DNA of 43,487 nt. Source: Ilumatobacter sp. (GTDB taxonomy: Bacteria; Actinomycetota; Acidimicrobiia; Acidimicrobiales; Ilumatobacteraceae). The translations under genes were made by a program, and so were the position numbers. How positions within the stretch are numbered: position 1 is the first letter of the stretch; every line of letters begins with the position of its first letter. Positions 31,887-39,587 of this stretch are shown one piece after another. The notes beneath the pieces were generated by a model. The model saw only the letters and a list, made by a program, of their open reading frames with translations, was not told where the DNA came from and made no database searches. The stretch covers positions 1 to 43,487 of the forward strand of contig JABDKP010000112.1 in the NCBI GenBank assembly GCA_013002175.1, written 5' to 3'.

Positions 31887-33653
31887 TCACGCTCCGAGAC
31901 GGATGATCTGATCGGCTCGCTCGAGCGCGACGGCGCGGTGGGACACGGCGATCACGGTCATGTTCACCGCCGAGAGGTTGCCCCACAGCCGCAGCTCGGT
32001 CTCGACGTCGAGCGCGCTCGACAGATCGTCGAGCACGACGAGTTCCGGCGCGTGCACCAGCGCCCGCGCCGTTGCGAGGCGCTGACGCTGGCCACCGGAC
32101 AACCGCAGCCCACGGGGCCCGATCAGCGTGTCGAGACCGTTGCGCATCTCGGCGACCTCTGCGGTCAGTTCCGCGAGTTCGAGTGCGGTCGTCAGCTGCG
32201 CCGGATCGACCGGCCCGAGGCCGACGTTGTCGGCAACCGAGTCGGAGATCAGCTGCGGGACCTGCGGCAGGAATGCCGCGTTGGGCGGCACGAAGAAGGC
32301 GGCCCGGTCGTCGATCTCGGCGCCGTTCCAGCGCACCAGCCCGGTCACGTCGGCCTGCCACGCGAGGCCGAGCATCGCCCGCAACAGGGTGCTCTTGCCC
32401 GATCCGACCTCGCCGGTCACGACAACGAACTCGCCCCGCCGCACCGAGAACGACGACGGACCGACCGCCGGCCGCTCACTGCCCGGGTACCACACGGTCA
32501 GGTCGACGACGTCGAGCCGGTCGAGCGGTACACGGGGGCGCCGCAGTACGTCGGGTCGAACCCGGACGTCGGCCGGGCCGATCGGAAGCGACCGGGGCCG
32601 CACAGCGTTCTCCACTTCCCGATCCGCGACGAGACCGCGCATCCGGTCGTACGCGACCGCCGACTGCTTGCGGCGGGCAAGCAGCCGGCCGACCATCCGG
32701 GGCAGGAAGCTGAGCCAACCGAGATATGCGACGAACAGCGCGAGCCGGCCGACGTCGAACGCCCCGGACGCGAGTGCCCCCGCGCTGACGAGCAGCACGA
32801 GGCCGAGGCCGACGTCAGCGGCACCCTGGCTGAACGCCTGCACGCTCTCGTCGAGCACGCGGTCGCGCACCGCTGTCGCACGGCGGCGCTCGACGAGTAC
32901 ACCGAGTCGCGCGATCAGCGAGTCGGCCGCATCGTTGACCTTCACGGTGGTCGCCGCGGCCATCACGTCACCGAGCAGACCGCTCACCTCACCGGACGCC
33001 TGACGGTCTGCGGCGCGGTACTCCTTGATCCGCCGATCGAGCGTGCGCGTCGCCGCGGCGACCGCCACGAGCGGGATCACGAGCACCGCCGCGGCGCCGA
33101 GATCTGCGGCGCCGAGGACGAAACCGGCCGCGACTGTGAACATCAACGCCCCGGTGCAGTCGAGCATGATGTCCACGAAGTTCGCGGCGTCCTCGGTGTC
33201 GTCGCGGAAGTGGGTGATCGCGCCGCCCGCCGACCCGACCGGCTGACCGGCCTCCGGACCGCCACTCGCCATCTGCGCCGCCAACATGTTCGCCCGCAGC
33301 AGCGATTGCATGTGCAGCCACGCCCTCGTCCAGATCAGCGCGCCGTAGTGGACCGACATCATCCGGGCGAATTCACTGGCACCGACGGCGGCGGCCCACC
33401 AGTACGTCTCGACCCGGTCGCGGGCTGCGAGCGACTCGTACCCCTGGCTCAGCAGGTAGCCGCTCAGCGCCGGCAGCACGAAGAACATCATGAACAGGGC
33501 CGACCCCAGCCAGAACTCCTTCGGGCGATGCTGTGCGATCCGCCACGACAGCTGCCACACGTTCAAGGTGCGCGGCGGCAAGTCCGCGGCGGGGTCCGCA
33601 GCGGCATTCACCTCGGAGTGCGGGCTCGGCGTCTCGACGAGGTCAACGCTCAT
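31887..33653 (-). CDS. ABC exporter half-transporter, second subunit (non-canonical Walker B)
   Basis: 588 residues: N-terminal six-helix exporter domain (about 30-320) and C-terminal ATPase with Walker A GEVGSGKST, signature LSGGQRQ, and Walker B LVVLDDLSSALD. The residue after the Walker B Asp is Asp, not the catalytic Glu, so its own site should be weak. The signature is canonical and thus completes the partner's site. The start overlaps the end of the first subunit gene by 11 bases. Type IV heterodimeric exporters move drugs, lipids or peptides; the substrate is unknown. Confidence 0.87.
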   Translation of the reverse strand: MSVDLVETPSPHSEVNAAADPAADLPPRTLNVWQLSWRIAQHRPKEFWLGSALFMMFFVLPALSGYLLSQGYESLAARDRVETYWWAAAVGASEFARMMSVHYGALIWTRAWLHMQSLLRANMLAAQMASGGPEAGQPVGSAGGAITHFRDDTEDAANFVDIMLDCTGALMFTVAAGFVLGAADLGAAAVLVIPLVAVAAATRTLDRRIKEYRAADRQASGEVSGLLGDVMAAATTVKVNDAADSLIARLGVLVERRRATAVRDRVLDESVQAFSQGAADVGLGLVLLVSAGALASGAFDVGRLALFVAYLGWLSFLPRMVGRLLARRKQSAVAYDRMRGLVADREVENAVRPRSLPIGPADVRVRPDVLRRPRVPLDRLDVVDLTVWYPGSERPAVGPSSFSVRRGEFVVVTGEVGSGKSTLLRAMLGLAWQADVTGLVRWNGAEIDDRAAFFVPPNAAFLPQVPQLISDSVADNVGLGPVDPAQLTTALELAELTAEVAEMRNGLDTLIGPRGLRLSGGQRQRLATARALVHAPELVVLDDLSSALDVETELRLWGNLSAVNMTVIAVSHRAVALERADQIIRLGA

Positions 33654-35397
33654 CGGACACCTCCTCGGCGGTCGGTTCGAGCGCGGTGCTCAGCAGACGC
33701 GCATACCGGCTGTCGTCGTCACCGGCCAGGGCCGCCCGCGGACCGAACTCGACGACCCGGCCCCGGTCGAAGACGAGGATGTCGTCGACCCGACGCAGCG
33801 TCGACAGGCGGTGGGCGATCACCAGCGCGGTCCGGCCGGCGATCAACTTCGCGATGGCCGCCTCCAGCCGCTGCTCGGTCACGGGATCGACGCGGGCGGT
33901 CGCTTCGTCGAGCACGACGAGGTCGGGTTCGCGCAGCCACACGCGCGCCAGCGACAGCAGTTGTGCCTCACCCGCCGACAGCCCGGCGCCGCCCGATCCG
34001 AGCGCCCGATGGATGTCGCCGTCGGCCAGTTGGTCCAGCCCGACGGCGCGCAGCGTCGCGACCACCTCGTCGTCGGTCGGCCTGGGATCGAACAGCGTGA
34101 CGTTGTCGCGGACCGTGCCGGCGAACAGCTCGACCTCCTGCGACACGAGCGCCACCCGTCGCCGGAGTTCGTCGAGCGGGATGTCGGCGATCGGCACGCC
34201 GCCGAGGCAGACCAGGCCCCGCGTCGGCTCGACCAGCCGCAGCACGAGTCTCGAGAACGTCGTCTTGCCGCTGCCGGTCCGCCCGACGATGCCGACCGAG
34301 CGGCCGGCCGTCAGGTCGATGTCGAGGTCGTGCAGCACCGGCTGGTCGTCGCCGTAATCGAAGTCGACGCCGACGCACTCCACCGACAGTGGCCCGGTCG
34401 ACGGTGAGGTCGTCCCGTCGTCGACGATCGTCGCCGAGGTGGCGAGGAGATCCTGCACCCGGACCATCGCGCCGTTCGCCTTCTGCACGGTCTCCAGCAT
34501 GTGGACCACGTCCTCGAGCGGGCGTGACACGGTGAGCACGTACTGGTACAGCAGGAACGCCGTTCCGATCGTGATCGCATCCGCCGAGACGAGCGTGACA
34601 CCGACGACGAGCACGATCACCCATCCCGCAGTGACCGCCGACTGCACGATCCACCACATCGTCAGGAAGGCGCGTTCGCGCCGCACGCTGGTCGTCATCG
34701 CGTCCGTGCTGTCCTCGATGAACCGCCAGGCGACGTGGTCGGCGGCGCCGTTGGCGCGGAGGTCCTCCGCGGCGGTCAACCGCTCTTCGATCCCGCCGTA
34801 CAGGCGCGCCAGCGCCCCCATCTCGTCGGAGGACTCGAGCACCGCACGGTGCCGCGACCGCACGACGACCGCGACCGCCATCGACAGGTAGATGGTCATC
34901 CCGATCGCGACTCGCCAGTCGATGAACACCAGCACCGCCACCATGCCGACGAGGGTCAGCACCGCGCCCGCGGCCTTCGGCACGACCTGGCTGAGGAAGT
35001 CGGACACCGACGTGACATCGCCGTCGACGCGTTGGATCAGCTCACCGGGCGTGTGCCGCCGGTGGAACTCGTGGTCGAGCCCGAGCACGTGGGCGGTCAT
35101 CTGGATGCGCAGCGAGTTGGTGGTGCGCCACGCCGACACCGTGGCGAACCACGCCACCGCGACGGCGATCAGCTGCGTCGCGACCGCGATCGCCAGGAAC
35201 AGCCCGGCGAGTCGGGTGAGTTCGGCGGCGGTGGCCCCTGCGGTGGCGCGGTCGACGATCCGCCGGACGATCAGTGGCCCACCGAGCGTCAGCCCCGCAC
35301 CGGCGGCGACCAGCACGCCGAGCGCGACCCATCGCCCGGCGTCGGGGCGCAGCAGCGCGCCGAGCGCTCGCCAGCGGGGGTTTCTCGGGTTGGACAC
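33643..35397 (-). CDS. ABC exporter half-transporter, first subunit (canonical Walker B)
   Basis: 584 residues with an exporter membrane domain (about 15-310; HRRHTPGELIQRVDGDVTSV is a typical coupling stretch) and an ATPase with Walker A GRTGSGKTT, Walker B VVLDEATARVD with the catalytic Glu, and H-loop IAHRLSTL. The signature is altered to LSAGEAQ. Together with the partner this predicts one active and one degenerate ATP site, as in TM287/288-like transporters. GTG at 35397 is chosen because the helical domain begins right after it; earlier in-frame codons cross the palindromic intergenic region. Confidence 0.87.
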   Translation of the reverse strand: MSNPRNPRWRALGALLRPDAGRWVALGVLVAAGAGLTLGGPLIVRRIVDRATAGATAAELTRLAGLFLAIAVATQLIAVAVAWFATVSAWRTTNSLRIQMTAHVLGLDHEFHRRHTPGELIQRVDGDVTSVSDFLSQVVPKAAGAVLTLVGMVAVLVFIDWRVAIGMTIYLSMAVAVVVRSRHRAVLESSDEMGALARLYGGIEERLTAAEDLRANGAADHVAWRFIEDSTDAMTTSVRRERAFLTMWWIVQSAVTAGWVIVLVVGVTLVSADAITIGTAFLLYQYVLTVSRPLEDVVHMLETVQKANGAMVRVQDLLATSATIVDDGTTSPSTGPLSVECVGVDFDYGDDQPVLHDLDIDLTAGRSVGIVGRTGSGKTTFSRLVLRLVEPTRGLVCLGGVPIADIPLDELRRRVALVSQEVELFAGTVRDNVTLFDPRPTDDEVVATLRAVGLDQLADGDIHRALGSGGAGLSAGEAQLLSLARVWLREPDLVVLDEATARVDPVTEQRLEAAIAKLIAGRTALVIAHRLSTLRRVDDILVFDRGRVVEFGPRAALAGDDDSRYARLLSTALEPTAEEVSDER

Positions 35398-35468
35398 GGT
35401 GTCAGTCTCCCACCGCGCGTCGGCGGGTGCGCACGAGGTTTGCACGCCGCTGCCACACGTCAGCCACA

Positions 35469-35519
35469 CGTTCTGTGGACCGATCGGTGCGGAATCCGCA
35501 TCACAACGTCCACAGAACG
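35469..35519. repeat. Nested palindrome between the ABC exporter and a VOC gene
   Basis: Outer arms CGTTCTGTGGAC (35469-35480) and GTCCACAGAACG (35508-35519) are perfectly complementary. Inside the 27-bp spacer lies a second palindrome, TGCGGA-A-TCCGCA (35488-35500). The element is 51 bp and sits between two divergent genes. It could be an operator, a cruciform-forming site or a small mobile remnant; no flanking duplication is seen. Confidence 0.7.
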
Positions 35520-35588
35520 CTCGAACGCCGACGCGCCGCCGCATCGTGGCGCCCGGAATAGCGTCATCGGTGCGACGTTGTATGGGGC

Positions 35589-36098
35589 ATGGCGATCCAG
35601 CGTTTGAACCATGCAGTGCTGTACGTGCGAGACGTCGACCAGTCGGCGCGGTTCTACACCGACGTGCTCGGCTTCCACGTCGTCAGCGAGTTTCCCGGCG
35701 CGGCGTTCCTCCAGGCGGACGGTTCGACGAACGACCACGACCTCGGCCTCTTCCAGATCGGCTCCGAAGCCCGGGCCAGCGACGCCGGCCGCGGCACCGT
35801 CGGGCTGTACCACCTCGCCTGGGAGGTCGACACGCTCGGCGAGTTCGAGCGGCTCGCGGGCGTGCTCGCCGACGGCGGCCACCTCGTCGGTTCGAGCAGC
35901 CACGGCACCACCAAGAGTCTGTACGGGAAGGATCCCGACGGTCTCGAGTTCGAGATCGCGTGGATCATCCCGGCCCACCTGCTGACCGATGATGACCGCG
36001 GCGCCCGCGCCGGCGTCCACCCCCTCGACATCGCTGCTGAGATCGCCCGGTTCGGGCGCGACGAACGCAGCGGCGTCGGCATCTCGTCGCCCGCCTGA
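35589..36098 (+). CDS. VOC-superfamily dioxygenase-like protein
   Basis: 169 residues with the extradiol/VOC pattern: RLNHAVLYVRDVDQSARFYT with the first His (H8), GLYHLAWEVDTLGEF with the second, and DPDGLEFEIAW with the Glu. It resembles catechol-2,3-dioxygenase-like small VOC proteins, and iron-dependent ring cleavage is possible but unproven. The C-terminal 40 residues extend beyond the second module (DIAAEIARFGRDE). TAGCGT at 35559-35564 is a plausible -10 with a leader of about 20 bases. Confidence 0.8.
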   Translation: MAIQRLNHAVLYVRDVDQSARFYTDVLGFHVVSEFPGAAFLQADGSTNDHDLGLFQIGSEARASDAGRGTVGLYHLAWEVDTLGEFERLAGVLADGGHLVGSSSHGTTKSLYGKDPDGLEFEIAWIIPAHLLTDDDRGARAGVHPLDIAAEIARFGRDERSGVGISSPA

Positions 36099-36105
36099 CA
36101 GAGCG

Positions 36106-36555
36106 TCAGCGGCGCCGGCTCGCTTCGTAGAAGCCGATGAAGTCGTCGACGCTGATCGACCGCAACGCCTCGGCGACCGCCTCCTCGTGGAGGTCGTCGT
36201 ACCGTTTGAAGCGCAGGCAGCTCTTGCCCATGTCGAACTTCTTGCCCGCCTCCGCGTAGGCATCACGCAGCGCGTCGCGCGCGGGGTCGGATGCATATGC
36301 ACCGTTCAGGTACAGGGCGTAGTGGTGCTTCTGCGCGGCGAGCGCGGCGTACATCAGCGGCTGCCCGTTGTACGTCTCCGGGTAGCGCTCCAGCGGGATC
36401 TCGTACGCGATCATCCCGAAGTTGACCGTCTCCTCGACGCCCGGCGGAAGGTTGTCGAGCACGAACTGCCGGACTCGCTCGACCACGTCGGCCCGCTCGG
36501 GCGGCAACTCGGCGATGTACTCGTCGGCATTCGCCGCCCCGCTGTGCACCATCAC
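36106..36555 (-). CDS. DUF1801 / iron-chaperone-like (YdhG-type) protein
   Basis: 149 residues starting NADEYIAELPPERADVVERV, the usual opening of DUF1801 proteins, with MIAYEIPLERYPETYNG, then HHYALYLNGAY and GKSCLRFKRYDDL. The domain is compared with the YdhG/frataxin-fold iron chaperones, but function is poorly known. GAGGAG precedes the ATG. The 3' end is seven bases from the convergent VOC gene. Confidence 0.8.
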   Translation of the reverse strand: MMVHSGAANADEYIAELPPERADVVERVRQFVLDNLPPGVEETVNFGMIAYEIPLERYPETYNGQPLMYAALAAQKHHYALYLNGAYASDPARDALRDAYAEAGKKFDMGKSCLRFKRYDDLHEEAVAEALRSISVDDFIGFYEASRRR

Positions 36556-36601
36556 GTCTCCTCTTCGTCACGTGTGTCTCGACAGCGTAGATCGCGTGCC
36601 A

Positions 36602-36607
36602 TAACGT
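36602..36607 (+). promoter_or_regulatory. -10 element of the 36617 VOC gene (near-leaderless)
   Basis: TAACGT is followed by nine bases and ATG at 36617. Confidence 0.5.
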
Positions 36608-36616
36608 CGCGAGCCG

Positions 36617-36973
36617 ATGGAGTGCTCAGGGGTGCATCACGTGTCGATCAACGTGACCGACGCCGCCGTCGCGGCGCGGTTCTACATCGACGTGCTCGGC
36701 ATGACCGAGCGTTCCGACCGACCCGACTTCCCGTTTCGGGGGTCGTGGTTGCAGGTCGGGGCCCAGCAGGTGCACCTGCTCGAGGTAGAGGGTTTCATCC
36801 CGCCCGAGGGCCAGCACTTCGCGATCCACGTGGACGACATCGAGGCGGCCCGAGAGGAACTGGCGACGCACGGCGTGGCGCTGTCCGACACGATCGAGAT
36901 CGCCGGCGTCTGCCGACAGGCCTTCCTGAAGGACCCGACCGGCAACCTGATCGAGCTCAACGAGCCACGCTGA
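36617..36973 (+). CDS. VOC-superfamily glyoxalase-like protein
   Basis: 118 residues, compact two-module VOC protein: GVHHVSINVTDAAVAARFYI with first His (H7/H8), GQHFAIHVDDIEAAREEL with the second, and LKDPTGNLIELNEPR with the Glu at the end. It resembles small lactoylglutathione-lyase-like proteins of actinobacteria. The reaction is unknown. It has its own promoter. Confidence 0.82.
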   Translation: MECSGVHHVSINVTDAAVAARFYIDVLGMTERSDRPDFPFRGSWLQVGAQQVHLLEVEGFIPPEGQHFAIHVDDIEAAREELATHGVALSDTIEIAGVCRQAFLKDPTGNLIELNEPR

Positions 36974-37004
36974 CACGGCACACGCGGCTCGTTCCCCGGC
37001 GCGG

Positions 37005-38030
37005 TCAGGCGATGTCGAGGATCACCTTGTTCGCCTCGCCCGCGAGGAGCGCCTCGAACGCCGCCTCGAATTGGTCGAGCGGGAAGTGATGGCTGATCAC
37101 CGGGTCGATGGTGAGGCCCGAGTTGAGCATCGCCACCGCCTTGTACCACGTGTCGAACATCTCCCGGCCGTAGATCCCCTTGATCGTCAGTCCTTTCAGG
37201 ATCGCCTGGTTCAGGTCGATCTCCGCCGGATGCGCGAACAGCCCGAGCAGCGCCACCTTCGCACCGTGGTTGGCGTGCTGCAGGATGTCGGACACGGCAT
37301 GCGGACTGCCGGACATCTCCAGGGCGATGTCGAAGCCCTCGGTCATTCCGAGATCCTCCATCGCGTCGCGGATCGCGCCGGCCCCGGCCACGACGGCACG
37401 GGTCGCGCCCATCTGTTTCGCGGTTGCCAGGCGGGACTGCTCGACGTCGGTGACCACGATGTGCCGGGCGCCGGCATGGCGGCTGACCGCGCAGGCCATC
37501 TGGCCGATCGGGCCGGCGCCGGTGATCAGGACGTCCTCGCCGACGAGGTCGAACGACAGTGCCGTGTGCACCGCGTTGCCGAGCGGGTCGAGGATCGCGG
37601 CGATCCGATCGGGGACCGAGTCGGGGATCGGGTAGGCGTTGCGGGCCGGGATCACCACGTACTCCGCGAAGCCACCGTCGCGCTGGATGCCGACGCCGAC
37701 GGTCGCCCGGCAGAGGTGGCCGTCGCCGGCCCGGCAGTTGCGACAGTGACCGCACACGATGTGCCCCTCGCCGGCCACCCGGGTGCCGGGCTCGATGTCG
37801 TCGACCTGTGCGCCGACCGCCTCGACGACGCCGACGAACTCATGGCCGACGACGACCGGCGGGGTCATCGTCTCCTGCGCCCACTCGTCCCAGTTGTAGA
37901 TGTGCAGATCCGTACCGCAGATCGCCGCGTGCGTCACCTTGATCAACACGTCGGCCGGGCCGGGTTCCGGCCGGGGCACGTCGGTGAGCACGAGGCCCTT
38001 CGCCGGTTCGGCCTTGACGAGCGCCTTCAC
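37005..38030 (-). CDS. tdh: L-threonine 3-dehydrogenase
   Basis: 341 residues, zinc-dependent medium-chain dehydrogenase. The catalytic zinc ligands are in AAICGTDLHIYNWDEW and VVVGHEFVG, and the structural zinc is in CGHCRNCRAGDGHLC. The NAD motif is ITGAGPIGQMA. NWDEWAQETMTPP is characteristic of threonine dehydrogenases. It oxidises threonine to 2-amino-3-oxobutyrate, which Kbl then splits to glycine and acetyl-CoA. The GTG start overlaps the kbl stop by four bases, so the two are coupled. Confidence 0.93.
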   Translation of the reverse strand: MKALVKAEPAKGLVLTDVPRPEPGPADVLIKVTHAAICGTDLHIYNWDEWAQETMTPPVVVGHEFVGVVEAVGAQVDDIEPGTRVAGEGHIVCGHCRNCRAGDGHLCRATVGVGIQRDGGFAEYVVIPARNAYPIPDSVPDRIAAILDPLGNAVHTALSFDLVGEDVLITGAGPIGQMACAVSRHAGARHIVVTDVEQSRLATAKQMGATRAVVAGAGAIRDAMEDLGMTEGFDIALEMSGSPHAVSDILQHANHGAKVALLGLFAHPAEIDLNQAILKGLTIKGIYGREMFDTWYKAVAMLNSGLTIDPVISHHFPLDQFEAAFEALLAGEANKVILDIA

Positions 38031-39235
38031 GTCGCGGCCCCGATGACACCGAGCTCGGTTCCGACTGCGGTGAACGCCTCGACGGTTCGATCGAGGTCGG
38101 CGTCGGTGTGGGCCGCGTTCATCTGCGTCCGGATGCGCGCCGTCCCGTGCGGCACGACCGGGTACGAGAACGCGGTGACGTAGATCCCCCGGTCGAGGAG
38201 CCGGGCCGCCATCTCGGCGGCGAGCGACGCGTCACCGATCATCACCGGGATGATCGGGTGGCCCTCACCCGACAGGGTGAACCCCGCCGCGGTCATCGCC
38301 GCACGGAACCGCGCCGCATTGGCGACCAGCCGGGCGCGCAGTGCATCGCCGTCGGCGACGAGCCGCAGCGCCTGCCGCGCGCCGCCGAGCAGGGCCGGCG
38401 CGAGCGCGTTGGAGAACAGGTACGGACGGGCGCGTTGACGCAACAGGTCGACGATGTTCTGCCGCGCGGCGACGAATCCGCCCATTCCCCCGCCGACCGC
38501 CTTGCCGAGCGTGCTCGTGACGATGTCGACGCGGTCGGCGACGCCGTGCAGCGCGGGCGTCCCCCTACCGTTCGGGCCGATGAAGCCGGTGGCGTGACAG
38601 TCGTCGACCATCACCAGCGCGTCGTGCCGGTCGGCGAGCTCGCAGATGCCGGCGAGATCGGCGATGTAGCCGTCCATCGAGAACACGCCGTCGGTGACGA
38701 TCAGCACGTGGCGGGCACCGTCGGCGCGGGCCTGCCGCAGTTGGGCGTCCAGGTCGTCCAGATCGCGAGTCGCGAAGCGGTAGCGCATCGCCTTGCACAA
38801 CCGGACGCCGTCGATGATCGACGCGTGGTTCAGCGAGTCGGAGATGATCGCGTCCTCGGCGCCGAGCAGCGGTTCGAACACACCGCCGTTGGCGTCGAAG
38901 CACGCCGCGAACGTGATCGCGTCGTCGGTCCCGATGAACTCGGCGATCTCGTGTTCCAGCGTGCGGTGGAGGTCGAGCGTGCCGCAGATGAAGCGCACCG
39001 ACGCCATCCCGTAGCCGTACGTCTCCATCGCCTCGTTGGCCGCCGCGACCAGCGACGGGTCGTCGGCCAGACCGAGGTAGTTGTTGGCACAGAAGTTGAG
39101 CACCTCACCGCCGTCGACAACGGTGATCGTGGCACCCTGCGGAGAGACGATCGCCCGTTCGGCCTTCCAGAGCCCGTCGTCACGGATGCCGGCGAGTGTC
39201 GTGTCGACCTGTTCGTAGAAGCTGGCCCGGGTCAT
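38027..39235 (-). CDS. kbl: 2-amino-3-ketobutyrate CoA ligase (glycine C-acetyltransferase)
   Basis: 402 residues of the alpha-oxoamine synthase family: NFCANNYLGLADDPSLV, SDSLNHASIIDGVRL, VMVDDCHATGFIGPNGRG and PLP lysine in TSTLGKAVGGGMGGF (K245). It converts 2-amino-3-oxobutyrate plus CoA to glycine and acetyl-CoA. The ATG at 39235 is fixed by TACGGT six bases upstream. The order kbl-tdh with a 4-base overlap is the standard threonine catabolic pair; glycine formed here would enter the same C1 pool as the methyl-amine island. Confidence 0.94.
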   Translation of the reverse strand: MTRASFYEQVDTTLAGIRDDGLWKAERAIVSPQGATITVVDGGEVLNFCANNYLGLADDPSLVAAANEAMETYGYGMASVRFICGTLDLHRTLEHEIAEFIGTDDAITFAACFDANGGVFEPLLGAEDAIISDSLNHASIIDGVRLCKAMRYRFATRDLDDLDAQLRQARADGARHVLIVTDGVFSMDGYIADLAGICELADRHDALVMVDDCHATGFIGPNGRGTPALHGVADRVDIVTSTLGKAVGGGMGGFVAARQNIVDLLRQRARPYLFSNALAPALLGGARQALRLVADGDALRARLVANAARFRAAMTAAGFTLSGEGHPIIPVMIGDASLAAEMAARLLDRGIYVTAFSYPVVPHGTARIRTQMNAAHTDADLDRTVEAFTAVGTELGVIGAAT

Positions 39236-39241
39236 GGCGGA

Positions 39242-39247
39242 ACCGTA
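39242..39247 (-). promoter_or_regulatory. -10 element of kbl-tdh (leaderless)
   Basis: On the minus strand TACGGT is followed by six bases (TCCGCC) and ATG at 39235. Confidence 0.6.
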
Positions 39248-39302
39248 CCCAACATCCACCACATTGACCCGTGGCCGGCCGGCCCACCCGCCCCACCCCA
39301 TG

Positions 39303-39353
39303 CGAACGCGTGAGGTTGTTGCGCATCTGGTGCGCAATTACCTCACGCGTTCG
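39303..39353. terminator. Long hairpin upstream of kbl, at the end of the PspC operon
   Basis: CGAACGCGTGAGGT (39303-39316) pairs with ACCTCACGCGTTCG (39340-39353), and inside it TTGCGCA pairs with TGCGCAA around the loop TCTGG, leaving a 2-base internal mismatch. The roughly 21-bp stem covers the stop codon of the gene ending at 39338. No T-run follows, so a terminator role is likely from position rather than sequence. Confidence 0.6.
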
Positions 39354-39544
39354 TGGTCGGCGGCGCGCGACCACCGGCCCCACGGCAGCATCAGCAGGCC
39401 GACGGCGAGCCCCGCGAGGGTGACCCAGACCCCCACGTCGGCACCGTCGAACGGGTCGATCGCTCCGGAGATCGTGATCGCGCCGGCGGCGATGGCGAGC
39501 ACACCGAGCAGCGCGGACATGACGTCGAAGGGGTGGCGTTTCAC
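39338..39544 (-). CDS. Small two-helix membrane protein
   Basis: 68 residues with two hydrophobic helices (about 9-28 and 37-55) separated by an acidic loop, and a basic tail. No family recognised. It follows the PspC-type gene by 43 bases and has GAGGAAG eight bases before its GTG, so it is probably an accessory membrane subunit or passenger of that operon. Confidence 0.65.
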   Translation of the reverse strand: MKRHPFDVMSALLGVLAIAAGAITISGAIDPFDGADVGVWVTLAGLAVGLLMLPWGRWSRAADHERVR

Positions 39545-39587
39545 GAGCTTCCTCGATTCGGGGTTGGCCTTGACATGGTCATCGTGA

